Assembly: GCA_009760855.2 (NCBI GenBank)
Contig: WPIO01000034.1
Location: forward strand, 3,653,501-3,717,500
Length of the DNA stretch: 64,000 nucleotides
Source: Cristatella mucedo
Lineage: Eukaryota; Bryozoa; Phylactolaemata; Cristatellidae
Direction of reading: 5' to 3'
Position numbers and translations under genes: made by a program. The first letter of the stretch is position 1, and the number at the start of each line of letters is the position of its first letter. This document shows, one piece after another, positions 1-11,800 of the stretch. The notes below the pieces were generated by a model, which worked only from the letters and a program-made list of their open reading frames with translations, did not search any database and was not told the origin of the DNA.

Positions 1-375
1 ATCGGCACAGCCGCCGCCTCCGCATCGGTTTCGCGCCGACGGCAGCCGGCGAAGGCGACGGACGAAATGGACGTCGCGACTGCGCCGGGCGGCGCGCCGC
101 AGCCGCCGCCGACGAGCGGCGCTGCCGACGTAGGCACCAGTTTCGCATCTCCCCGGTCCGGCGCGGAGCCGGTCCGGCTCCGCGACTTCCGCTGCTCGCG
201 TAGCCCGCGAGCGTCGATGGCAGCGGAAGCACGCCGGTCTGCTATCCGCCGCCGCCGCCGGCCGCTCGCCGTGCGCCGACCGCGGAGCGTGACACGCGAC
301 ATCCGCGACATCACCGTGACATCCGCCGCCGAGGCCGCTGGTTCTGCCGCTGCGGACTGCCGCGCAGACGAGTGA
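1..375 (+). other. Open frame entering from the left edge, unidentified
   Basis: Frame 1 is open from base 1 to TGA at 373-375, 124 codons of Ala/Arg/Pro-rich sequence. It could be the last exon of an upstream gene or simply a product of the high GC content. No domain is recognised. Confidence 0.15.
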
Positions 376-1689
376 GCCGCGATTTCCCGCCGCGGCGGCG
401 GCGGCGGCGACTAGCGACGACCGCCGCGGCGGCGACTAGCTACCGACAGCGTCGCTTGCTTGACTGCCGCTGATGCCGTCGCTTCGCCGCTACTTTCTCT
501 GCTTCGCCGATTCCTGCTGCTTCGCCGAGCTGCGGCGCCAGCGGTCGAGCGGGCGCAGGCAGGCAGCTGCCGCAGCCCAATGCAGGTCATCGGCGGAGCG
601 AGCGACGACAAGTGACGCGGATGAAGAGCGGCGGATGCAGGCAGTGCGCATGCGCCGATCGAACTTCTCGCCGTCTGGCTGGCCAGGTAGCCGGCTGGCC
701 GACGAGTACGCCTCTTGTCGAATGCGAGACCGCCGCCCGCGAGTAGCGGCCGCTAGCGCGACCAGAGTGCAGCTCTGCAAGCGCGGCATTCTTTGGTGGG
801 CCGCGGGAGGTGGGGGTGGTTGGTGCCGCCGGAAGTGCGGATTTTGAAAGCCCTCGTTTATCGAACGTTGAGTCGTCTGCTCTCTCAGATTTTGAAGCTG
901 CGCGGTGAGGGAGCGAGACGCGAAAGTCATTCGTCACGCCGTCCTTGCGAGCCAGCCTCAATAAATTGAGAGGAGCCGCGCGCCGAGGCCCTAGACTTTC
1001 TGCACTCGCCGGCTCCGAACGAATGTGACGTTCAAAAGGGGGAAGTACGCTGTCGAGGTGCTCGAGCCCCACAGCCTCGCTCTCCGAGTCTCGCGGGGGG
1101 GGAGGGGGCGTGACTCGGTCACGCCACGCCCCCCCCCCCCGCGCCGCGCCGCTGGGCTGCCAGCGGCGGCTGCTCACTACCTCACGGAAAGCCACGAAGG
1201 CGTCGAGGCCGGGGCGGAAGTCCGGGTGCCACGGGCCTCAGGTCGTACCCGAGGCCCGCGGCAATAGAATCCCTGTCAGGGATTCTAAGCTGCCATTTGC
1301 TTGACAGCTATAAGAAGTTATACTATACGGATGTCAGCTACTACTCAGCCGATAAAGTGTTCTCCTTCTTCGTTGTAGAAATTTCGTACGTTCGTGCGCC
1401 TCCGTACGTAGTGCCTCCTCCGATTAAATCCAGTATTGAGTCGTCGAGCAACCTGTGATCTCCAGGAAGAAAATTTCCGAGGTTTCTGTGTGCGAGTTGG
1501 CTGCCTTAACTATCGCTAGCAAGAAGAGCTAGTCACCTGATGACCCTATACAATCCTTTCTCGGGTGTTCACTGGGGGAGGGACACAATTGGTCCAAATC
1601 TCGTTTTTAATGTTTCTCTGTATTAAGAAGCTGTCCTATACTCTTAGAAATCGGCCGTCGTTCGACAAATACTTTCTAAAAGTCTGACG
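376..1689. other. GC-rich, CpG-dense non-genic sequence
   Basis: To about 1300 this is very GC- and CpG-rich, with poly-G and poly-C runs (1094-1108, 1129-1140). A 23-base near-perfect palindrome lies at 1265-1287. Several overlapping short frames on both strands show no domain. From 1300 composition falls to near 45% GC, with nothing recognised. Confidence 0.5.
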
Positions 1690-2300
1690 TGGATCTGGAG
1701 CTCCTAGAAAACTATCACCAAGTCTGTCTTCTACCTTGTTTGTTGAAGATTCTTGAAAAGATTGTCCCTAAGTAGCTTGCAGAACACATTGAGAAGAATG
1801 AATTGTCAGAAAAGTTTCATTCGGAACTCAAGCGACATCGCTCTAATGAAGCTCCTTCGTCTGACACGTACGTAGTCTATGTAGCAGCGACAATGGTAAC
1901 TATGGCTGTAACGATGGTAACTATGTCTATGGCTGCTGCTGCTGCCCTACCTTCATCTATCGTCTTCGTTTGGCACTATTGATTATGAAATCCTCCTTTA
2001 CCGAATCGGTCTCTCAGACGGACACTAACGTGGTTCAAATCGCTGTTTACTCAAAATCTACTTCCCTCCCTACTTGTATCTATGCTGGACTACAACTGCT
2101 GGACTTTCCTTGACTGCCCTCTGACTTAGCTGTGCTCCTTAATTTATATTTATTGATTGAGATGAAGTCATTTGGTCGCCGCACGAGAGCCGAAAGCTGC
2201 TTGTTGGGCCGTGAAGTTCGCTACAGAATACTCTCCTGTATGTAACACCTACTTGGTTCCTTAGGAGCTTCTTGGAGTTACAGACGGAGCTATGTTGCAT
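1690..2300 (+). mobile_element. LINE family B relic with reverse transcriptase fragments
   Basis: Reading through stops gives ENYHQVCLLP, LLKILEKIV, NELSEKFHS and then TIDYEILLYRIGL. These match the N-terminal reverse transcriptase blocks of L2/CR1-type LINEs (NYRPIS, K.LEK.., FDTIDHEIL.RL). From about 2160 it continues with the 3' untranslated end shared with the copies near 31000 and 53250. The segment between is deleted, so this is a dead copy. Confidence 0.75.
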
Positions 2301-2445
2301 GTAACATTGCAGATTACCTGAATATTATATGTAACATTCAGATTGCCTGAATGTTGCATGTAATATTGTAGATTGCCTGAATATTATATGTAACATTCAG
2401 ATTGCCATAATGTTGCATGTAACATTGCAGATTACCCGAATGGGC
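2288..2445 (+). repeat. Minisatellite at the LINE B tail
   Basis: Alternating near-copies of atgttgcatgtaacattgca and atattatatgtaacattcag, a composite unit of about 60 bases repeated about 2.5 times. It directly follows the LINE B 3' end. Confidence 0.7.
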
Positions 2446-2524
2446 TTAGAAATCTGTCGAGACCGGTCAGACAGTCTTTGGAAGTTTCTTATAAGTGAGT
2501 ACAGTCGTCGAGAAAGGCTTAGGC

Positions 2525-2655
2525 GTTGTGTTTGGCCCAGTGGTTTAGGTGCTCGCCTTTGACGACTGAGGTCGTGGGCTCGAGCCCTGCGGCACTTTTA
2601 AGCACCTGATTGGAGACTACGTTCTCTTAGGGTGCTATACAAATGAAATAAATAT
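2525..2655 (+). mobile_element. SINE D copy
   Basis: The tRNA-like head has an A box TGGCCCAGTGG and a B-box-like GGCTCGAGCCC. It is followed by the common 3' end aagcacctgatt...ttctcttagggtgctatacaa and an AT-rich tail. Probably transcribed by RNA polymerase III when active. Confidence 0.8.
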
Positions 2656-2659
2656 TTTA

Positions 2660-4969
2660 AAGACATGTTTTCTCTCTAACACATGAATGACAACATGGAC
2701 GACTCGCTGAAACTCCCTGGGTACTGTTGGATTACAATAATATACAAAAACTTTGGTTTAGACCACAGGGTTTCGCTAATGTCGGAATATGTGCTTCAGC
2801 AGCCTCCTTTTCGGTGGTAACCGAATGTCATATCGAGGCCACTAAAAGCACGACTACGCGAAGCCGATTCGCCGGCGGCTTCGTCTTTGTGAGATGGGGC
2901 AATTGTTGCTTATCCATCACATTGATTCAATTAAGCTTGCTGTAATCTACCTAAATGTCATCCGGGGGCTTTCTAACGGTCATCAATCGTGATCCACTGG
3001 ACGACGATCGATCGCTCGATCGTCGTATCTCAACTACTAGCTGAGTCCTTGACCTGTGGGGTTAGTGGAACGCCTCTCAGACCGGCTCACTGCTGCTGCA
3101 CAGCCACGGCCTGTGGCCTCAGCCGAACGTCTATTGCACTTTCCTAAATCCAATGAGTTTTTGGAGAGCAGTAGGCAATTTTTAATCAGCGCTACTTTCA
3201 GCGCTGGTGAATTCGCTGCTGCTCTTCTGAAAGTGCAGCTGCAATCGTGCACTCTAAATGCGTTCCGGTTGTCAGTTAGTCGTTGCCGTTGAATCTGGGC
3301 ACGGTGACTCCGAAGCGGATTTACAATGTCCAATTTATTGAAATACAGGGATGCTGGCTTGTCGGCGAGGTTCGCTGTGATCATCCAGCATACTACCTTT
3401 ACTTACTGGCATGGCAAGTTTTTTTTCTTAAGAAGCCAGCCGATTGCACACTTCTAAAAAAGGTTCCCGGGGCGCGCCTCGGAGCTGCTGCACTGCAACT
3501 GCATCGCCGCTGGGCTTCTGTCTAGTAGAAACGCCATCCTAGCGACAAGTACGATTATGTGCATCATATCATCACTTTAGATGCAGCCTCCATGCCTAAC
3601 TTGCACTAGGTCCCCAGCCGATGAGATAGAGCTGTACTTCCCGATAATGTAGAATATGCAGTCAGCTATTTCCCATTTTGAAGAAAGTTCTTCTAGGGAA
3701 TTCTGCTCACAGGACCTCTGGCGGCGTTATGTTTTCTAAGGCTACGAGGGGGGAAAGCTCTTTGTCACCGTCTTCAGTTGAGTTTTGACCGCGGTTTCAC
3801 CACAAACATGATGAGGTCACCGGTAATAGATAATATATAATAGATAATTGCTCTCGAACTGACGACCAGCGAAGCTGTGAGAGGGCCGTGAGTGAGCGGA
3901 TGGTCTGCTGCCACTAAATGGCGCCGCTCAGACTCAGTGTCCAGCAGGACCGTTACCGCGAAGCATCCGCTTCAAAAAAGGAAAAACGGTTCATCGCTAC
4001 CTTTGTCAAGCTGGAAAAGGGAAAAAATCCCTCTCCACAAGGCCTTAGCCATTCCACACAAGTTTAGCGCTTGTTCATATTTTGCCACCCTTTCTCCGTC
4101 GTCTGCTCACGTGCTCGCAAGGCTTCCAGCCAGTTTCTCTCTCTATCGGCACGGCACGATTGAAGACGCTGCTAAGAACGTCGGATTGCTGCCGCTGTCC
4201 ATGTGCTTTTCCCGCGTATTCGCCCGTTCGGATCGCTACACTCTGGACACCCATCGGCAAAGGAGCTCTCCGCACACGTGTGAGGAGAGCTCGCGGCAGC
4301 GTGCCTGAAAATCGCCCCCCCATTGCCTCAAATTGGCAGCTCCGACTATGCCGCCGGCCATTCGACAAGTAAGGCGTCTGTTTTGTAGTCTCGATCTCAC
4401 TTGACTCAGCTTACGCGGACTTCAAGTACCGGTGTTGCGTTGCTGTGTCCTCGGGCGGCGGCCGCTCTAGTGGAGTCTCGCGGAGGCACGCGAGACTCTC
4501 GCGGACGCACGCGGACGCGAGCGGTGGACGAGACTCTCGTCCGTTTATTGCTCTAGTGCGCACAGTCTCTGCGAGCTGCTGCTGAGTCGCCGTAGTTGCG
4601 CCGAATCGAATCGAGTCAAATGCCCACTTCGCCGGCCGCACTTTGGGGCATTTATTAGTGGCCGGACGTTTCGCTAATTACAGCAGCAGCAGCAGCAGCA
4701 GCAGCAGGCGGCACGCACAGCACCGGCATCTAAGGAAAGCTCAGTAAATGCTGAATCTCTAGGTGAACGTGCAAGGGTGAGTTCGAACTCCCACGCGCTT
4801 GAATCGCACCGTTTTCTCGATAATCCCAGCGCCGTCAGGGTAGTCACAACACGCCCACAGCCACTGGTAGCGCGATCGTTCAATGGCGGCCGCAGCTATC
4901 AAAGGTTATCCGGAAAAGCCTGGCCATTATTATACGGGTCAGCGAACCGCGCCCATTAGCCGTAGCGCA
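2660..4969. other. Intergenic, no gene recognised
   Basis: Short frames only, none with a recognisable domain. It contains a near-perfect 10-base-arm hairpin at 3002-3027 and a (CAG)9 tract at 4681-4707. GC content rises toward the transporter promoter. Confidence 0.5.
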
Positions 4970-5242
4970 TAGGCCTGTACGATTACGTACTGACCATTGT
5001 TATTTAGCGCTGTCAGAAGGAGCGGGTGCAGCCGGAAACGCTACCTGGCGGTCGCGGCTGCTCGCTGTGGCAGCGGCGGCGGCGGTGCCGCGGCGGTAAG
5101 CGCAGAGGAGGCGGCGGCCGCGGGCGTGGCGGCGGCGACTGACGTGGCGGCGGCGGGCGTGGCGGCGGCGGGCGTGGCGGCGGCGGCGGACGTGACGCCG
5201 GAGCAGTGCCGCCGGCAGTGAGGCGCTGGCGGCACTCTGGTG
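4970..5242 (+). promoter_or_regulatory. GC-rich leader/promoter region of the transporter
   Basis: CpG-dense sequence immediately upstream of the transporter ATG, with imperfect (GCG)n repeats at about 5110-5195. All open frames through it reflect this triplet repeat. It is probably 5' untranslated region or core promoter, but no TATA box is seen and the transcription start cannot be placed. Confidence 0.4.
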
Positions 5243-5441
5243 ATGCCTCGGCCCGCCGACCACCGGGACGGCGGCTACGCGTGGATCGTTCTCCTGTGCT
5301 GCGTCTGCGTGCAGCTGCTGTCCATCGGCATCGCGTTCTCAGTCGGCGTCTTCTACGCCGAGCTCCTGGACGCCTTCGGGGCGTCGAAGAGTGAGACGGC
5401 TCTGGTGGGCTCGCTGCACACGAGCCTGCTCTTTCTTCCCG
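5243..5441 (+). CDS. Transporter exon 1
   Basis: Encodes residues 1-66 plus the first base of codon 67: the DGGYAW signature, helix 1 and the start of helix 2. The donor is ggtacgtg and the exon ends in phase 1. The upstream in-frame TGA at 5219-5221 makes ATG 5243 the first usable Met. Confidence 0.88.
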
Positions 5442-5691
5442 GTACGTGCGGACCGGCCGCCGCAGTGCCATAGCGAGTTCGGCTCTCACGCCGCCGCGGA
5501 GAGCTGCCGATCGCGGGCTCCGGACGCCGGGAAGCTTCCGGTCGCGTCGCCGCAGCGGCCTATCGGTGCGTTGAGCCCTGGTTTGGCCCAGCATTTAAGG
5601 TATTCGCCCTTGGCGACCGAGGTCAAGGTAAATGGATTGGGTGACCGAGGTCGTAGGCTCGAGCTCTGTGGCATATGTGATATAAATATAA

Positions 5692-5722
<31 letters not shown>

Positions 5723-5727
5723 TAGAG

Positions 5728-5770
<43 letters not shown>

Positions 5771-5777
5771 TATATAA

Positions 5778-5808
<31 letters not shown>

Positions 5809-8800
5809 TAGAGAACTATATATATATATATATATAGTTCTCTATATCAATTTAGTCTTATTTAGACACTTCTCGCATGCCACAGAGCTCGAGCCTGCGA
5901 CCTCGGTCATCAAATGCAACCTAACCATAATGTTTATGCAGCCATATTGTACAATATGGTTAGTTGCAACGTGTAGTGTCAACTTGGGTAATATGGTTAG
6001 CCATAATACGCACAGTGTCTGCACGCATAAATACACGAAGGAAAAATGACAAATGGCTCTTGATGAACTTATGCTGCGTTTTAGCTTGTTTTTAGCTTTC
6101 GCTAAGTCAAGGGATGACGTGGCGTCAGTAGGAAGTGAGTTGCTGGTTTTGAGAGCATGAACTTGAGGCACAGTCTCCAAAGGATATGAGGTTGGTTCGA
6201 GGTATATATAAACATATATAAACAGCGTGAGTCAGAAGAGCGGGTGGTCCGATGCCTAGCCTGGTTGGGGAGTAGTTCAGATAAGCAGGCTATAGCCGGA
6301 AAATCTAGTGACGCAAAAGTGAGTGACAAACCTTGAAGTCGACAAGTTGCTTGATTAGAAGCCAGTGCAGGTCGACGAGAAGTGATGTAGATGTGGCACC
6401 TGCGACGCTCACAACAGACCAGCCTGGCTGCCGAGTTTTGCATCAACTGTAAGTGCCTGATTGCATAGGCCGGTAGGCCTGCAAGCAGTGAGTTACAGAA
6501 GTCAAGAGAGCATCTCACAGATGCATAGACCGACTTGGATGATATCCCTATCTAAGCAGGCCCAAATTTAAATTGTTGTGTAGCTGAAAGTAGGCAGTTT
6601 TGACTATACAGCTAGGTCATCTAGTGAAAGATCACTTTGGACCAGGACAAATAGATTTCGTGCAGATGCTGCGGGCGATATGCTAGGAGAGTCGATTTTG
6701 AGATTAGACCTTTCAATTTCTGAGTCACATTAGGTTTGCTCATTACTAGTAAGTTAGTTTTTTTGTCATTTAGTGAGAGAAGTTTGCCTATTCACGTGCT
6801 GATGTCAGCAATAAATGCTGCAATAGAGTTAAGAGAGTTTGACCTGCTGGAAGGCTCGTAGGGATGAAAGCTTAGGTACAGCTGCGTGTCGTTGGCATAG
6901 AAGTGAAAGCCTAGACTGGGTTTGGCGAGTACATCGGTAAGAGGGTAAGAGGGAGAGTATAAACTGTGAAAAAAGGGAACTCTGTGCACAGAGCTTAAGT
7001 CGTTCCTCGGATATCCTTTTTTCGTTCACATTAATACTCTGGAGTCTCCCAGTGAGATAGGATCTCAATCATTGCTGTGCCGCGCCAGTGATTCCAGGCC
7101 AGATCAGAGGCGCACGAAAAGGACTTGGTGATCAATAATATCAAACGCTAACCCAAAGATAAAAAACAAACGAGCAGAGGGACTTGAAATAAGACAGCGG
7201 TTCGTCATATACCGGAGGCAAAGCTGACTCCGAGAGTGGTTAGCTCTAACGCCAGACGGAACCTCGCTTGCTAGGTTTGAAGTTTTAATAAACAAGTTCA
7301 GCTGGTCTGCCACAACTCTTTCCAGCGGGGAGACTGAAAGGCGGAAGCTGCTCAAGCAGCTCTTGGTCCAAGTGTTGATTGCTTAATTAGTGGCCTTTGA
7401 AAAGGCCTTTTTGGAAAGGTGCAGGGAAAATGCTAACGCTGAGACCTAAGGCTAAGCACATATTTATTATGTGAGTTATGCATAGCAACAGTAGATGCAT
7501 GCGTCGTACAAGTAAGACATTTGGAATAAGATCTTGAGGGCTAGTAGTTTTCTTTGACTGGGAGATGAATTTCTAGATGAGTTTACTAGTGGCAGGCTTA
7601 AATGCAGACATTGAGGCGATGCAAGGAATCGAGGAAGAGACGTCCTCTCCTGGGGATTATATATATATATATATATTATATATATATATTATATATATAT
7701 ATTCTGTATTAATTTATAATATATATTTTAAATTTAGTATATATAATATAATATTATATAATATATAATATTTCTGCTGCGGAGGGAGAGGAGTCCAGTT
7801 CGGATGCGCTTTCTGCACGGATGAACTCTCTGGACCCTGTCGATCTTGCTGGCAAAGAAGTTAGAGAAGCGATTTGCCGAGCTGGTTTGGCCCAGTGGCT
7901 TAGGTGCTCGCCCCGATCAAGGTTGGGTCAAGGTCGTGGGCCCGAGCCGCGTAGCTCGCGTGAAGCACCTGAAAAAAGATTAACTTCTCTTAGGGCGCCA
8001 TACAAATGATTTATGTTATATTCATATCTGCTAGGTCACCACAAAGATCGATAGGTAAAGAGGTAACCTGGGAGTGATTTAGGAGATGGATGGTTTATGG
8101 CAGACACCAGCATTTTTGGATTGCATCTGTGATTCGACTATGTTTCTATATACGCTAGACTTTTCTAGGATAGATTGGTATCATCTAAAATAGTCATCGT
8201 CGTATGCCTGTCGATGGACAGTCACTCTTGATCTATAATATCCTTTCTCAAGCTTTCGCTTAGTAGACCCAGTTTGTGTAATGTCTGCGAAGCTCGACTC
8301 ACTATTATTTCATATGGCCGGTCATGATTTCCAAGATGGGCCGTGATAGCCCAGGAGGTAAGGTGCTCGCTTTTCAAGACCGAGGACGTGGGTTCGAATC
8401 CTGCAGTGGGCGATCCTTAATTGTCAACTGCAATGTAATGTATCTCCGTCTGTAACTCCACAAAGTCATAAAGACTATGTGGGTGTTACACAGGAGAGTT
8501 TTGTATAGCGTACTCATAGCCTAAGCAGCTTTCGGTACGCATTCGGTAGCGAACAGACTTCGTCTCACGCAACAAAGAGAAAGTGGGAAGCATAGCACAG
8601 TCAGGACAGCAGTTAAGGTAGTGAGTAGCATGGAAGCAGCAGCTCAGGACCGCTGAAAAGGAAGAGCCACAGTCGGCAGCAGGAGAGTAGTTGTCGTTGC
8701 AATGACGACTAATTCATTAAAAACATTAGAATTACAAAGAATTGCCTGCATTTTACAAACGGTAAGGAGGCCGATTTCAGGCCGACTCGTCACGCGCGTA

Positions 8801-11800
8801 TACTCTCCAACAGCTGGCATTAAGCTCTAGGACGCAGAATGTCGCCCACAGAGAAACTGCTTTCGTCAGGTGCTTTTTGTCTAATACCGGCATTCCAGTT
8901 TGTTAAGTTATGCATCGCGCTATGCTTTGAGTAAATATAGCAGCTATTTCATATGCGGTCTCCAGTTTAATAACAGTGGCTGAGCTCAAAGTGCATAATC
9001 GTGGGGCATTGCACAGCAGTCGCGGTAAGCGTCTTTGGTGAGCGCCGCAATTGAAGAGACCTGAAAAAAATGCTGTCTATTTACAGGACCCGCTGTGAGC
9101 TTGCTGCTACAAAAGTTGTCTCACCGCACGGTTGCCATCTTGGGCAGCATTACAGCATGCTCCGGGCTACTCGCTGGAGCATTTGCACAAAATCTATGGA
9201 CTCTTTACTTGACCTACGGGGCATTGGGAGGTGAGTGACCGACCATTTGATCATTTTCTCGTTTTCACGTCACTTTCGCACTCGCTAGCGAATTCACTTG
9301 CTGCTAGCTGCGTCTCGCTCGTCTGCCGCTCGCTGTGCGCAGATAGGAAGCCGCCGTAGGACGGTCCTGCGCGTTGCACTTCCGTCGTGGCCGTCTTTGC
9401 TCTTAATCTGTGCACTGCATTTCCATCACCGTCATCTCTGCTCTCAACATTTCCGCAAGTATTTTTATGGCGTCCCAACGACTTGCGTACGCAGCGCGTC
9501 TGTCTCGCGCTGACCGGATGTTGGGGTAGAGAGGGTAGAGTGTAGAGAGTAGAGCTTTTCGCGGATCCGAAATTCGCGATATGATTCGCCGCCAGCAGCA
9601 GGCTGTTTGCTGTTTCTCGCGGTCCGTCATTTTTTCTCCCCGTCGATTGCGCCGCCGGGCGCTTGCGGGAAACAGCCTGCTGCATAAGCAGCAGCAGCGG
9701 CGGCAGCAGGATGGGCAGCAGCAGCAGGATGGGCAGCAGCGAGCGATCGAGCAATTGGAATTTAAGCGCTGTAAGTTGCCGCGATGGTTTGGCCCAGCGT
9801 TCAAGGTGCTCGCCCCGACCAATGGTCTTGCCGAGGCCGTGGGCTCGAGCCCCGTGGCATAGATGAAGCGCCTGACTAGTGGTTTAAGTTCTCCTTGGGC
9901 GCTATACGAATGAATTTTATTTATTTAAAGGAGGAGGCTGAGAAATGCGCTCGCGTGGAAATGCCGAATACAGCGGTGGCGCATTTGATTGACGGAGCCG
10001 CCGCTGTGCACATACATTTCGTCGATCTTGGTCTGAGCTTAATGCCGCCGTTCAATGCGCTTCGGACGCACTAGACCTTCGTTCTCCCAGATTTGGCGCT
10101 GCCATTTTGGGGCGGGAATTGGCATCCGGAAGGACGCGACGCGCCGCCTGCGTCAAAAGCTCTCGAAGTGCAGTGAACAATTGATCGCGTATTTTTCTTT
10201 TATAAAAAATGAGTTTTTTAAAATTTAAATTATTTGTCTTTTCGAGTTCGTGGGCTCATTGAGCGACGATGCCTTGTGTTAGACGTGCACCATTCGTATG
10301 AAATAGCCCAGCATCCTTTTCAGTGCAACTTATAAAGGGCTTCTGCCGAGAAGCCGAAACGAGGTGTCGATCTTAATGCGATGTAATTGGCTCAATTTTT
10401 TCATTGCACTATGCTTTCTCCAGAAGTTTGTTTTTTCTTCAGTTTTTTTCATCCATTTTTTCTTCTTTTTACCCAGCAGTTCCGTCTTCTCTGCTTGCGA
10501 CTGTAAAATTATGACGAGTTTGTGGCTGTCGCCACGTGTCCGCTGCATCCGCATTGACAGAATCGTCGAGTCACGGCAGCATCGCGCTTAGTGTCGCAGC
10601 CAATTTTGGATGACTATTCGCTATTAATGACTACTCGCTGCTGCACAAAAGGATCCTAAACTTTTTGAGCCTGTTTGAGCCTGCCGTTCGTCGCCTCGGT
10701 GTGTCGCCTCAGGGTATACACGTTGCGACAATGTTTACGTTTGCTTTAAAATAAAACCTATCCGAACATACGCCCGCCGTCGTTGTTTCAGGGCAGCGGG
10801 GACATCCTAATTGAATGAGAACATCCTGATGTTGTTCTCATTCATGTGTGAACGTCCTTTTCGCAGCGAAAGCTCGGAGCGGCTGCTGACCGCATCGCTA
10901 GCGCAACCGCAGCGTAAACCGTAATGAGTGCTAGAAAGCTGGCGGCCTCGGTCTGGCGCAGCTAGCGCCCGAGAACGCTGCCAACCAATCGCAGACCAAT
11001 CGCAGAGATTACGCTCGGGAGTGCAGGCGACAGCCGAACTCAGTCGCACTATAGTATGGTGATCGTACGCTTGATATATCGATCGAAAGTATCGTCTGCT
11101 TGGGGTCGTCCACTCTCAAGGATCTGACGTCGTCTGTCCTCTTTCTCAAAGCGTCTTTGGCTAATGCGACAGCATCGTGAATGCAATGCTCTCGCTCCGG
11201 ACGCTCGATGCAGCGACGCACGATTCGCGAATGAACAGCGGCGGCAGCAAAATAGTGCACGGAATAATCGTTCGAAATCGAAATGATCACAAAATAATCG
11301 CTCACGACCGTGCCACAGTTTGCTTGACCCGCGGGGCGACAATGCCGCCGCCGCCGCCGTTAGGTCGAGCGACGTAGTGGCGCGCCCGCGCCTCGCGCGC
11401 GCGCTGCTCTCTCCGCGGCTCTCTCCCGACGGATGAGCGCGTCGCTTCGCGTCGCAGGAGTCGGCCTCTGCATGGCGTTCGTATCGGCCGTGACGTTGCC
11501 AGCCGAATACTTCAGCGAGCGGCGGAACCTGGCGTTCGCGCTGGGCGCCGCCGGCGGCGGCCTGGGCACGCTCGTCCTGCCGCAGGCGGCGGGCCTGCTC
11601 GTGGACGCGCTGACCTGGCGCGGGGCCCTGATCGCGCTGGCCGGCCTGGCGCTGCAGATGACCGCCATCGCGGCGCTCCTGCGGCCACCGCCGCCTGCGG
11701 TCGCCGCCGAGCGCCGGCCGCCGCGGGCGTCCGCGCCGTCGCTGCTGGTGCTGAGCGTCTGCCTCAGCAGGCCGTTCGTCGCGCTGCGGCTCAACAGCTT

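Larger units (their letters stand above)
5916..8330 (-). mobile_element. LINE family C copy, antisense, 5'-truncated and decayed
   Basis: On the minus strand, reverse transcriptase motifs appear in order: FDIIDHQVL (about 7105-7145), FHFYANDTQLYLSF (about 6875-6915; the catalytic YADD has become YAND), and LDFCNSLLAGLP with LQLMQNSAARLVC (about 6420-6515). The 3' untranslated end follows. Frames are broken by many stops. A SINE D and an AT microsatellite have inserted in its 5' part (7655-8013). Confidence 0.8.
5442..9086. other. Transporter intron 1
   Basis: A 3.6-kb intron filled by two SINE D copies flanking an AT microsatellite, a long antisense LINE C copy, a third SINE D, and a SINE A/LINE B chimera. 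No extra exon was recognised. Confidence 0.6.

Noticed and set aside
6829-7355. LINE reverse transcriptase frames as a host gene
   Set aside because: Multiple stops, frameshifts and several copies in the window show it is a decayed retrotransposon.
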